Source: Allolobophora icterica
Lineage: Eukaryota > Annelida > Clitellata > Crassiclitellata > Lumbricidae
Direction: 5' to 3'
Length of the DNA: 64,000 nt
NCBI GenBank assembly: GCA_963556255.1
Contig: OY744606.1
Location: forward strand, 70,510,670 to 70,574,669
Shown: positions 13,728-24,100 of the stretch, piece after piece
How positions within the stretch are numbered: the first letter of the stretch is position 1
How the letters are laid out: the number at the start of each line of letters is the position of its first letter
Notes under the pieces: model-generated
Databases searched by the model: none
The model's input: the letters and a program-made list of their open reading frames with translations, nothing else
What the model was told of the DNA's origin: nothing
Program-made: the position numbers and the translations under genes

Positions 13728-14640
13728 CAGGCTGAGCGGTCATCTTCAGTCTTTGTACCTCCTTCCCAGTCAGTCTATCTGTCTACATTATGCGGGATAC
13801 TTTACATTGACTCCCAATCCAGCAGCGTAGTCTATTTAAGATCCAGACCCTTATGCGCAATTGTCTTGTTGGCTCTCCTCCATCATACCTCAGGGACTTC
13901 TGCATTTCAGTCTCCTCGGTCACTGGTCGCGGCACCCTTTGGTCTGCTGCCCAGTGATCTAGACGTCATTTGGGGGGGGAATTCCCCCCAGGATTGAAGT
14001 TTCCCCCAGAGGCCGGCAATATTATAATGTATTAACTGTTTTGGGGAAGAAATTTCCCCACCTGCCAGGATACAAGGATACATATTGCGCTCTCCCCCCC
14101 CCCCCCCCCGACAGACGAAGTAAAGGAGAAGAATTCCTAAAAAAGGTCGTCAAAGAGTTTTAAGTTCGAAAAATGGGGCGAATGACTAAAAAAAGGTCGT
14201 CAACTTTTTTTGAAGATGAAATTCCAACTTTGAAAAAAGTTGAAATTCCTAAACTCTTAAAATCTTTAGGCGTTTTAACTCACATGAAATTTCTGCGAAA
14301 AAGGCCGCCGTTGTTGATCCCCCCCGACAAACCTTGTTTCCCCCCTCGGAAGAAGGGGACTAGATTAAACACTGTCTGCTGCCCAAGGACTCCTTACTAT
14401 TCCTCGTATGCATAGGACTACTGCTACAGCTCAGTCCAGAAGCGTTGCCAATGTTGGGCCCACCAGCTGGAATCGCCTTTCTGGAGAGCTGCGGTTTGAG
14501 CTCCTCAGTTTCTCCCTTCCACAGTTTCGTGAAGTCTTATTATTCGGCAGTGACTTCACTGCTTCGGGTCGGGAGCTCCCCTGAAGAGTTTTTCTTGAAG
14601 TGGCGCTTTATAAATGTCAGATTACAATTACAATTGACGT
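13728..14640 (+). mobile_element. LINE 3' fragment (L2/CR1-like), interrupted by a MITE
   Basis: With the MITE at 13952-14374 left out, the plus strand encodes the C-terminal end typical of L2/CR1/Jockey LINE proteins. SYLRDFC precedes the MITE, and QSRSVANVGPTSWNRLSGE and ELRFELLSFSLPQFREVL follow it. The frame continues across the MITE's empty site. The 3' end is TGGCGCTTTATAAATGTCAGATTACAATTACAATT. Confidence 0.8.
13952..14374. mobile_element. hAT-type MITE, about 423 bp
   Basis: The ends are CAGTGATCTAG and CTAGATTAAACACTG. The flanking direct repeat TCTGCTGCC occurs at 13943-13951 and 14375-14383 (8-9 bp shared). A segment with GGGCGAATGACTAAAAAA (14174-14300) recurs at 57579-57720, and its right end resembles the sequence at 31660-31692. 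Confidence 0.8.
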
Positions 14641-14689
14641 CAGCAGACTTCAATGCATCCAAAGTTTCTCTGGTTCGTGCGCTGGTGCG

Positions 14690-15379
<690 letters not shown>

Positions 15380-15591
15380 AAAAATAATAACTAGTTGTGC
15401 TGAAAAGGCACTATACAATTCCTATGATATGTATAGCTTAACATAAGAAGATGAAACAAGATTGAAATTGAGATAGAAATTAAGTCCAACTGACAATGAT
15501 AGTGAAGACCTAATTAGACGAAGACTTTGAAGGAGAAGTTCATTACATTAAAAACAAATATAATTTATTCGTCGACGAGAAGTAGTCCTAC

Positions 15592-15897
15592 CTCCGCCAC
15601 ACTCAAGTATTTCTGCAATGTGGCTTTGATGTGACTGATGAAGGCAGGTTATTGTCTGATGGTAGCCACGTAAACTGCGTCTTCGCAAAATTTCCAACAG
15701 TGCCTCGTTCTTCTCGTGTGAAGTTGGCTTGGAAGATATTGAGTCATTTTGCCTTTTGCAAATTACCTTCGACGAACACAAAAGACCAAGTAGATCGGTC
15801 ATTTCCAGAAGATCAACCAAACTTCCGTGATTGGTGTGTAGTACTGAAATTTCCTTTGCCGTTAAAGGCCAGTCTTCGCCAAATTCAATTGAATATT
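15592..15897 (-). CDS. Exon: second CARD domain (second module)
   Basis: A 306-bp exon, phase 1 to phase 1, exactly the length of its paralogue at 29456-29761. The acceptor is AATACTGTTTTAG and the donor GGAG|GTAGGA. The 102 residues carry a CARD pattern: EISVLHTNHGSLVDLLEMTDL, LLCSSKVI, then NEALLEILRRRSLRGYHQTI and HIAEILECGG. It follows the CARD exon at 16224-16461 in phase, giving a tandem CARD pair, as in RIG-I, MDA5 or NOD2. No catalytic residues are expected. The role is probably homotypic adaptor assembly. Confidence 0.82.
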
Positions 15898-16223
15898 CTA
15901 AAACAGTATTGGTGTGAGATACAAAATTGTTCGTTATAAATCGAAGTAAATCTCGCAAAAACATATCAACTGTTTGGAATGGTTGTAGTAACGGATAAAT
16001 TTGTTAATCTACCTGATATCGTATGTTATCGTTGGAAATTTTTTTAGAAAGCGAGTCAGAAGGTGTAGAGACAAATTTATGACTATGAAACATTCGATAC
16101 AAAAACAGCAACAGTCGGAAAGAAATAATATTTACAAGCACATATTTACTTTAATTTTCACAAGCACGAGTTACTTAGGCTACTTCACCTGACGGACCTT
16201 CATTCATTCAACACAGTCCTTAC

Positions 16224-16461
16224 CTCCATTCGCTGTTAAGTAGTTTACGATGTGTATCTGATCTGAATCTCGAAGAGCAGCAATCAAACCATCACTTTTA
16301 TCTTTGGCCAAAATGTAATCAAGCAGTTTGGAGTTTCTTTTACATAAAGAGCTCTTGTTCCTAACACCATCCAATTCACTCCGATCAATGATTCCGTTTG
16401 CAAGTAGTTTGTCTAGAAGTCCAAAATCTGGATCCATACGTTCCTTCAAAAATTCTCTGTG
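16224..16461 (-). CDS. Exon: first CARD domain (second module)
   Basis: A 238-bp exon, phase 0 to phase 1. The acceptor is TTTCTTCTAAACAG and the donor GGAG|GTAAGG. The 79 residues read as a compact CARD: HREFLKERMDPDFGLLDKLL, a second helix IIDRSELDGV, then SKLLDYILAKDKSDGLIAAL and IHIVNYLTANGG. About 60% of positions match the exon at 30819-31143 by eye. The linker exon at 17252-17307 precedes it in phase. Confidence 0.85.
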
Positions 16462-16633
16462 CTGTTTAGAAGAAATCGAATTAATAATACAGGAATTTCA
16501 CGTGTAACAGGAGCTTCAAATGTAGTGGATTGGTAGATTGGTGAGAAGGAGTGAGTTAATAAGCGAGAGATTTTAATGTCAAAGCAATAAGAAAACATGA
16601 AAAAACTTTACAATTTAACACGTATGTTGCTAG

Positions 16634-16636
<3 letters not shown>

Positions 16637-16706
<70 letters not shown>
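16637..16706. repeat. (TA)n microsatellite
   Basis: About 35 TA units in an intron. Tyr-Ile frames here are artefacts. Confidence 0.95.
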
Positions 16707-16707
<1 letters not shown>

Positions 16708-16855
16708 CACCACTTATAGAAAGACAAATCATAGGCGCTCTTTGTGCTAGCCCATGTGATATCAAATCTCAGTAAGAACAGATATTTCACAAGTGAGCTA
16801 AGCTTAAACAAAATACTGAAAACTAGAAAAGTCACCATTGGCTGATCACGTATAC

Positions 16856-16883
16856 AGACACACATACACACACCTACACATAT

Positions 16884-16918
<35 letters not shown>
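16856..16918. repeat. (CA)n microsatellite
   Basis: An interrupted, then perfect, CA repeat in the same intron. Confidence 0.9.
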
Positions 16919-16920
<2 letters not shown>

Positions 16921-17251
16921 GAGCTCAACCAAAGGATTCTTATCCAAAGTTCATCATATTCAGGTTCTCTGCATGAACCAAGCGTCGCCGAAGTATGGAG
17001 CAACGAGATGCGGCTCTGTCCGTGGCAGTGCGCCACTGCCTTGCAGTCTCATGCCTTGAACTGCCATTGCACGCAGAGCAGGTAATCGTGGCATATTCTT
17101 TCTAGTCCTGATATCATATGTGTCGCTGCTAGGCGGATGCACAGCCCGCTAGTTAGCTATAGTTCCTATTTACTGACTTCCACTTCTAAAAAAGTGTAGA
17201 TTTAAGTGTCATATTGTACGTAAACTTGTCTCAGCAGCTAAATTAACCTAC

Positions 17252-17307
17252 CTGTCTCGTTTGGTCTTTGATTGCTCTTACTGTCTTTGAAGAAGTCATC
17301 TTCTTCT
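17252..17307 (-). CDS. Small exon before the second-module CARDs (possible start exon)
   Basis: A 56-bp candidate exon with acceptor TTTGTTACATTACAG and donor ACAG|GTAGGT. It reads EKKMTSSKTVRAIKDQTRQ and then joins in phase 0 to HREFLKERMD of the next exon. It contains a Met, so it could be the first coding exon of a second gene (ATG at 17299). Because the frame stays open to a good acceptor, it could equally be an internal linker continuing from the module further upstream. Which applies cannot be decided here. Confidence 0.6.
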
Positions 17308-17601
17308 CTGTAATGTAACAAAGATCAAATAATGACTGTCTAAGCGATGAACGTTAGAGGCCCATAAGATGTTAGACACTGGATATTAATTCTGGCATTC
17401 GTCAGGTATACTTTACACAAAATTTGAGGTAAATCTAATTTAATCAAATTCTTAAATTAATATGTTTGCAAATAAACAAACAATTATAAACGCTCCATGA
17501 AAATCAAATAGAAAATGTTTATTGATGTCATGCGTTCAAATTTTCATTTCTGGATCATTGGTGAAGTTATGAAGTGTCATCTAGGAAATTACGTTTCATA
17601 C

Positions 17602-17655
17602 CTTGAGGAAGGGAAGTTTTTTTCTTGCATGCAAAGCGCTCCTTTATTCGAAGAC
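17602..17655 (-). CDS. Possible linker exon, 54 bp
   Basis: A phase 1 to phase 1 micro-exon, with acceptor TTTATTACAACAG and donor CAAG|GTATGA. It encodes LRIKERFACKKKTSLPQ, is phase-compatible with its neighbours and matches no domain. The support is splice-site quality and phase only. Confidence 0.4.
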
Positions 17656-17948
17656 CTGTTGTAATAAAGAAATATGAGCAATCGCATTACTTGTGGTAAA
17701 GAACGTAGGGCCTACCTTCCAAGCCACAGACTGACAGGGCAAAAAATAATAATAGTACAGTAAATATACTAGGAAAACAAAACGTTGTCTCTAATAAACC
17801 AGTTTGGGTAATAGATTCTGAGACTTATTTTTTAAATTGTATTTAAACAATTATAAGCGCCTCAAGTAGGCGCTTCCAGTGCACAAGGCCACAAGGGAAG
17901 AAATAAGTCTTGAGGAAGAGGAACAATGGTTACCTGCTAGAATTTGAG

Positions 17949-18729
17949 GATTTACTATCAAAAGGGCGACTTCGAAAGGGCGACCATCAAAAGGGCGCGT
18001 TCAAAAAGGCGCCGCTCATAAAGGCGCGTGTTTATAAGGGCGCCGATCAAAAGAGCGCGCTATTAAAAGGGCGACAATCGAAAAGGCGAGAAAATTCGCA
18101 GTTGGAAGAAGCATAGACTTTTAAACATAAAATTGGGAACCAACTAGGGGATTCAGTCAACTACTTGGAGCTTCTCATCCCACCATATGGAAGTTCATAG
18201 ACAGTTTGAAGAAAGAACAGAGTCTCAACGAAATGAAGTTGGAGCAATTCGTTTCGTGTCAACATCGCTCGCATGGAAGGAAAATCTACAGGGAAGTTGC
18301 CAAACGTATCAAGACCATAGTTGAAGATTATGGCAACAGAACAAACATGGAGTATCTAAGAGGGATCGTTCATAACCTCAACCTCAACATTTGAAAAACA
18401 TACGTTATCTCCAAAGACTGTAGTAATAACTATGGAAATATCAATAAATAACGTTGATCTAACACTTGAAAAACAGACGTTGTTATTGTTATTATTAGCT
18501 CTAAATACAGTAGTAATAACTATGGAAATATCAATAAAATTACGTAGGACTAACATTTGAAGAACAGAACTTAAACCTATTGTTCGGTTCGCCTTTTCGA
18601 TTGTCGCCCTTTTAATAGCGCGCTCTTTTGATCGGCGCCCTTTTAAACACGCGCCTTTATGAGCGGCGCCTTTTTGAACGCGCCCTTTTGATGGTCGCCC
18701 TTTCGAAGTCGCCCTTTTGATACGATACC
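17949..18729 (+). mobile_element. Mutator-like element (MULE) deletion derivative, 781 bp
   Basis: Long inverted repeats of about 131 bp (17958-18089 and 18590-18720) are built from repeated (A)AAAGGGCGN-type units. A perfect 9-bp target duplication GAATTTGAG flanks the element (17940-17948, 18730-18738). Long TIRs and 9-bp duplications are typical of Mutator elements. The interior keeps the C-terminal end of a MULE transposase. It inserted into a LINE. Confidence 0.88.
18131..18394 (+). pseudogene. C-terminal remnant of a MULE transposase
   Basis: The 87-residue open frame reads LLGASHPTIWKFIDSLKKEQ, then IYREVAKRIKTIVEDY and MEYLRGIVHNLNLNI before a stop. HPTIWxFIxxLKKEQ and YLRGIxHNL are recognisable features of the end of metazoan MULE transposases. 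The MULE catalytic core and the N-terminal zinc-finger region are absent, so it is inactive. Confidence 0.75.
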
Positions 18730-19037
18730 GAATTTGAGAACGAGTCAAAAGAGACAGTGCATTCCAGAAAGAGAGAGGAACCAAATGAGGCAAAAGACCG
18801 GTACTGCGCCATGGCTGTTCTAGTACGAGGAACAAAGAGATCCAGTCTGTTCGAAAAGCGAAGTGGACGATGCGAGGAGAATGAAAGAGACCGATTACAT
18901 CAATTAAATATTTGGTGGCGAGACGTCGCTGTGCCTTGGACACCAGAATGAGGATTTTGAATTTAATGCGCGTAGAGAGAGGAAGCCATTGCAATTGTTC
19001 AAACATGAAGGAAGAGATGTGAGAATAGCGCGGCATA

Positions 19038-19145
19038 CGTGCTATTAATCTCTCAGCTTGCCAGACGTGCTATTAATCTCTCAGCTTGGCAGACGTGCTA
19101 TTAACCTCTCAGCTTGGCAGACGTGTTGTTAATCTTGCAGCTGCA
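19038..19145. repeat. 28-bp tandem repeat, four copies
   Basis: The unit is about ACGTGCTATTAATCTCTCAG plus CTTGGCAG, with the last copy diverged. Confidence 0.9.
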
Positions 19146-19341
19146 TTTAAACTGACTGCAGAGGTAAGAGACGGACCTTAGGAAGACCGATAAGAGGCCG
19201 GTAAAGCACGAATTGCTTTATTAACCATCAGGATTCCACCCCAAAAGCAGTTACCGGTAGTTATGAGTTTGACAAAAGCGCATTGCTTTAGATGAAATTC
19301 AGATAACATGAACTCATTAACAAATTAGCTGCATATCATAC

Positions 19342-19404
19342 CAAATGATTTTAATTGTCTTTTGCCCTTCTGTTGCAATTCATTTGTCTTTGGGTCTTCC
19401 CCGG
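19342..19404 (-). CDS. Possible linker exon, 63 bp
   Basis: A phase 1 to phase 1 exon with an excellent pyrimidine-rich acceptor (GTCTTTCTCAGTTTCTGCAG) and donor TTTG|GTATGA. It encodes GEDPKTNELQQKGKRQLKSF. It would join the TRADD-N-like exon at 27659-28015 with downstream modules. No domain is recognised. The call rests on splice sites and phase. Confidence 0.5.
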
Positions 19405-20218
19405 CTGCAGAAACTGAGAAAGACAAAAACTAATGAAGACAATATATCACTGAAAGTAGCCTACTACACACGATATCACAAATGAAAGAGTATTATATGA
19501 AACCTAGTCATAATCGTAATCGTAAAGTCTACATTTCTAAAGCGCTACTTTACAAATAATCGCAGGGTACCAGCTTATTTACGAACGCTACGTCATGTCA
19601 GATTAGTTGACCAGAGATCGATGCTCTTTGCTGGATGAGACTTTAGGAGTCGAGACACTCAGAGGTTGGAAGATGAGTTAGGAGAAAAGACTGAAATAAG
19701 CGAATGAGAGCTAAAGACAGCATCTTGAGCTAAAGACTGTATGCGTTTATTTCCTAATGTCAGTGCTTACACAATATCAGTGATGGGCACTAAACTATTT
19801 CATTTTAGTTAAACTAAAACTATTTTCCAACTAAAAAAATAGTTTAACTAAAGTTGGCAACTGATTTTGAAAATTAGTTAACTAAACTAAAAAAAAGTAG
19901 TTAAACTTTTTCCAACTTTTTTCCAACTGTTTACGACAAACATTTTCACAATAAAAGACGTTAAGTGAACTGTAATAATGCAAAGCGTCAACGAAAATTT
20001 CACCTTCAAATTATGCAATGTGTACTGTTCTGGCATACAGTTACATGTGTACTGTAAATAGTGTATGAATTTGAAAACACAGGCTAAAACCATGCAGTGT
20101 TAAAATGGTTTTTTTTGCTGACAGTGTTCAATGTTCACTGTGGAAAAATAGTTGCATATTGCTGATTTTTTTAGTTAAACTTTTTAGTTAGCAACTAAAA
20201 ATTTTTAGTTAAACTATG

Positions 20219-20650
20219 TGTCGCGGTCTACGCGGGTGCATGCATCAAGGGAAGAAAACCGACGCGTCAACAAGCTTGTTTACATCGCACGGAAAATTCT
20301 GCAGCAAGCTGTCAACATTAATTCGGTGCATGCAACAAGGATATACGTGTTCAGTAGGACTTTCCAGGGAAAAGTACAGTGACGTCACAGAACGTTCTGG
20401 AATCCGGGAGAACTCTATATAAGATAGACCTGATGTACATTAAGGGCCTTTTGACGAAGATTTGTAAACGTTGAAACATTGATCGTATGACGTTCAATCG
20501 AGACCAGCCAACCTGTGTGCTGTCTACGATTGTGATATTTGATAGACGAGTTGACTTACTTTACACTTAATCGACTTTATTTTTAATTAAAGATCTTTTA
20601 ATAGTTCCTTCGTTGGTTCGTCGTTGCGATCGAAGGAGTCGACCGCGACA
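20219..20650 (+). repeat. 5' LTR
   Basis: Begins TGTCGCGGTC and ends GACCGCGACA, so the LTR ends are a 10-bp inverted repeat. It contains the promoter and polyadenylation motifs listed separately. It is identical to 26329-26760 in a block-by-block comparison. Confidence 0.96.
20357..20423 (+). promoter_or_regulatory. LTR promoter: kappaB-like, CRE, heat-shock-like and TATA motifs
   Basis: In order: GGACTTTCC (20357-20365), which is NF-kappaB-like; TGACGTCA (20380-20387), a perfect CRE; GAACGTTCTGGAA (20390-20402), three alternating GAA/TTC heat-shock units; and TATATAAG (20416-20423). An ATTAAA polyadenylation-like hexamer is at 20586-20591. Motif presence is seen directly; function is inferred. 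Confidence 0.6.
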
Positions 20651-20654
20651 TTAT

Positions 20655-20671
20655 TGGTGTCAGAAGCGGGA
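20655..20671 (+). other. Primer binding site (tRNA-Leu type)
   Basis: TGGTGTCAGAAGCGGGA lies four bases after the 5' LTR. It complements the CCA end of animal leucine tRNAs with one apparent mismatch. Confidence 0.8.
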
Positions 20672-21174
20672 TCATCGGTGTTGGATCCGGTGAAGAAGAC
20701 GCGAGCCGACCGAGGAAGGAGTCAACCCGGAGGATCAAGAGACGGTCTGTTCCAGACAGCGAGCGGATCGAGACGCCTTTCTACCGTGGGAGACGGGTGA
20801 ATCGGCATACGACAGTCGGACGGACGAAGTGCGTCTTTCGGCTGAGACAGCAGAAGACAGCAGTCAACATACGGGTAAGATCCTAGGTGTTGTCGTGGCT
20901 GAGAAGGAGAAAAGAGAGTGGAGTTGCAGCAGAGTGGGAGGCAGCCATTATTTCTCTTTCAATATCTGCTGATTATTTCTTTGCAATTTGATCCATTGTT
21001 GTGATCGAGGCCAGACTTGCGTGAGCTTGTATAGTTCTTGCGTACTTGGCGAGTGTACTTCTTTGGATACTGCATAGTTGCACTTTGGGTTGTGGAATTT
21101 TCCTTTTGTGTGGCGGGTTTGCCGCGTGGTGTCTGTTTTTTTTGTTGATTGTTGTTGACTGACTGTTTGTAAAA

Positions 21175-24100
21175 ATGGAAGCGTTGACAACAGAGATGCA
21201 AGCGAATATTCGCAAAATGTCGTCTGAGCGCCTTAGGGTGTATCTTATGAAGGCAGGAAGGGACGAAGATGATGTTATGTCATGGGATCGAAATCAATTA
21301 ATGGAAGAATGGGCCATGGAGATTGGAAAAGAGGAAGAGGAATTTAAGGGTAGTCCAATATCTCCAACAGGAGTGGATTACGAGCTGCAGAAGCGCCGTC
21401 TGGAGTTCGAAATCCGTAAATATGAAGAACAAAAGGAGAAGGAAGAAAGGGAGGAAAAGAGGAGAGAGGAAGAAAAGAAAGAACAAAGGGAGAAGGAAGA
21501 AAGAGAAAGGGAGGAACGGAAGGAGAAGGAAGAAAGAGAAAGGGAGGAACGGAAGGAGAAGGAAGAAAGGGAGGAAAAGAGGAGAGAGGAAGAAAAGAAA
21601 GAACAAAGGGAGAAGGAAGAAAGAGAAAGGGAGGAACGGAAGGAGAAGGAAGAAAGAGAAAGGGAGGAACGGAAGGAGAAGGAAGAAAGAGAAAGGGAGG
21701 AACGGAAGGAGAAGGAAGAAAGGGAGGAAAAGAGGAGAGAGGAAGAAAAGAAGGAACGGAAAGAGAAAGAAGAAAGAGAAAAGAAGGAACGGAAAGAGAA
21801 AGAAGAAAGGGAGAGGAAGGAAAAGCAGGAAGAACGAAATGTTAGAGATTCTTTAGCAAGTCGTACTAAGCGTTATAGTGATGCCCTCAAGAATATTCTT
21901 TGGAAATTTCCTTCCGACCCTATAGAAATTCCAGGTTTCTTTGATCACTTGGATGGTTTGTTTAATGTGTATGAGGTGGATGAAGATGTTAGAGCAAAAT
22001 TATTGCTAGCCATTTTAAGTGAAAGAGCTAAGGCATTAACCATGCGCCTTACTGAGGCACAGCTCCATGACTACAAATTCCTGAAGGAGTTTTTGCTAAG
22101 GGAGTTTAAGATAAGCCCTTCAAATCTTAGAGCCCGATTTTGGTCGTTGCACAAAGCATCGGACGAATCATTTACAATCTATTCATCCAAATTGCGTGTG
22201 GCTCTTATGTATTATTTGAAAAGTAGAAAGATAACTGATGAGTTTGATAAACTTGTAAGTTTATTGGTTGCGGATCGGCTTAAGGAGTCCTTGTCGAAGG
22301 CTTGTTTAGATTATATCTTGGCCCAAGAAAAAGAGGAGTGGTTGAGCTGTGAAGACATAGCTAATGCGGCTGACATTTATGTAGCGTCGCATGATGGTGG
22401 GAATGACTTAGTATGCCGTAGTCATCCGACACCGAAGTATAACAATTGGACGAGAGGTCAACCACATGTTCAAGTCAATAACCAGACAGCTCAACCCAAG
22501 TCTCCCAAACCGGAAATAAGGGGTGAAGCCAAGATAGGTGCGAGGGTGTCTCAGGAGGAGGCCAAGGTAAAGGGTCTCTGTTTCCTATGTCATCAGAAGG
22601 GTCATATGGCAAGGGAGTGCCAGACCAAACCAAGTTCTAAAAAGGTGAGTACTTGTATATCTGGGAACCCAACTGAAGAAGTGATCGACTCATGTGTTGA
22701 GAAGGTCAACGTGTTGCATGAGATACCTGAACAGGTAAAGCAAGGGAATTTATTGGATAATTCTAAACCAATAGGGTTGGAAACTGCTGTAAGGGTATAC
22801 GAGAATAGTATTGATGGATTACACGAGAGGTCGTATATCAATGTACAGATTGAAGATCTCCCTTCTCAGCCAGCATTATCTGATTCAGGAGCAGAAATTT
22901 GTTGTATTGATAAGAAATTAATTGAGTCACTAAACTTACCCGTGATTAAACGGATTAATATAATTGGTTTTCAGGGAGAAGGATGTAAGGCGGATGTAGT
23001 ATACCTACAAATGAAATTAGCTAATTCAATGGAAGGAACGACGAACATTGCGCCATCTTTGTGCGTCATGTTCGCTGCAGTCCCTGAACTAAATGAACGG
23101 GTTATTTTGACACCCCATGTTGTGGACCTATTAAGGGATAGTTCGCAATATGTAGTGATGGTAGCTGGCGTAGATCGATGTGTACAAATAAATAAAGGGG
23201 CAGAAGAAGATAACTTAGGAGTTAATATCGAGAAAAGTAACAGCAACGAATCCTTGCCGTCAGAAGTGAATGAATATTCTCAGGAGCAACTAGTTGATGA
23301 TTCAGATAATTTTCTTGATGTTGAGTCAACAGAGTTCAAGTCTGATGAGGGAGTAGCGAATAATGATACTTTATTGCGTGAGCAACAGAATTGTCACAGT
23401 CTTATACCTTGCTGGCAACAAGCGAGACAGAATAAAAATAATTTCTTTATAGATAATAACCTCCTGTACCACAAAGGGGAAATTATGGGACATAAGGTTA
23501 ATCAATTATGTTTACCGGAAGATAGAATCGAGGTTGTCTTGCGAGTAGCACACGATGCCCCATGTGCTGGGCACATGGCTTTTAAGGCAACGAGAGCCAG
23601 GATCAAATTAAACTTTTGGTTTCCAAGAATGGATGAGAGGATTCGCGAATATTGTGCGTCTTGTCAAATTTGTCAACTAAGAACTCCAGTTAAAGTGGCA
23701 GATCGAGTCCCGATCACTCCTATTCCGAGGGCGGATGAACTCTGTTTTAACCATCTAAATATGGATTGTATTGGCCCTATGGTAGTGACTGGAGAATCCA
23801 ACAAATCGAAACCCCAGTACAATTATGCTCTGGTTCTGGTGGACAAATTTTCTCGTTGGCCGATGGCGTATCCTCTTAGATCGCTGAATGCAAAGGGAGT
23901 TTGTGAAGCTCTGTTGCAAGTTTTTACAACTTTTTCTATTCCAAGGATCATCAGTTCTGATTGTGGTACCAACTTTACCAGTCGTTTGACGAAAGAATTC
24001 TTGCGGCGAATGGGTTGTAGTCCCAGATTTAATACCCCTGGACATCCTGAGGCAGCTGGATTGGTTGAAAGATGCAACCAAAGCTTGAAAACCATGATCT

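Larger units (their letters stand above)
17850..19036 (-). mobile_element. LINE 3' fragment (L2/CR1-like) split by a Mutator-like element
   Basis: On the minus strand, 19036-18739 encodes LQWLPLSTRIKFKILILVSK and a later LSFWNALSLL, the conserved C-terminal motifs of L2/CR1-like LINEs. Coding resumes at 17948 beyond the inserted element. The 3' end has the family's GCACTGGAAGCGCC...GCGCTTATAA tail, also seen at 55576-55630. Confidence 0.75.
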
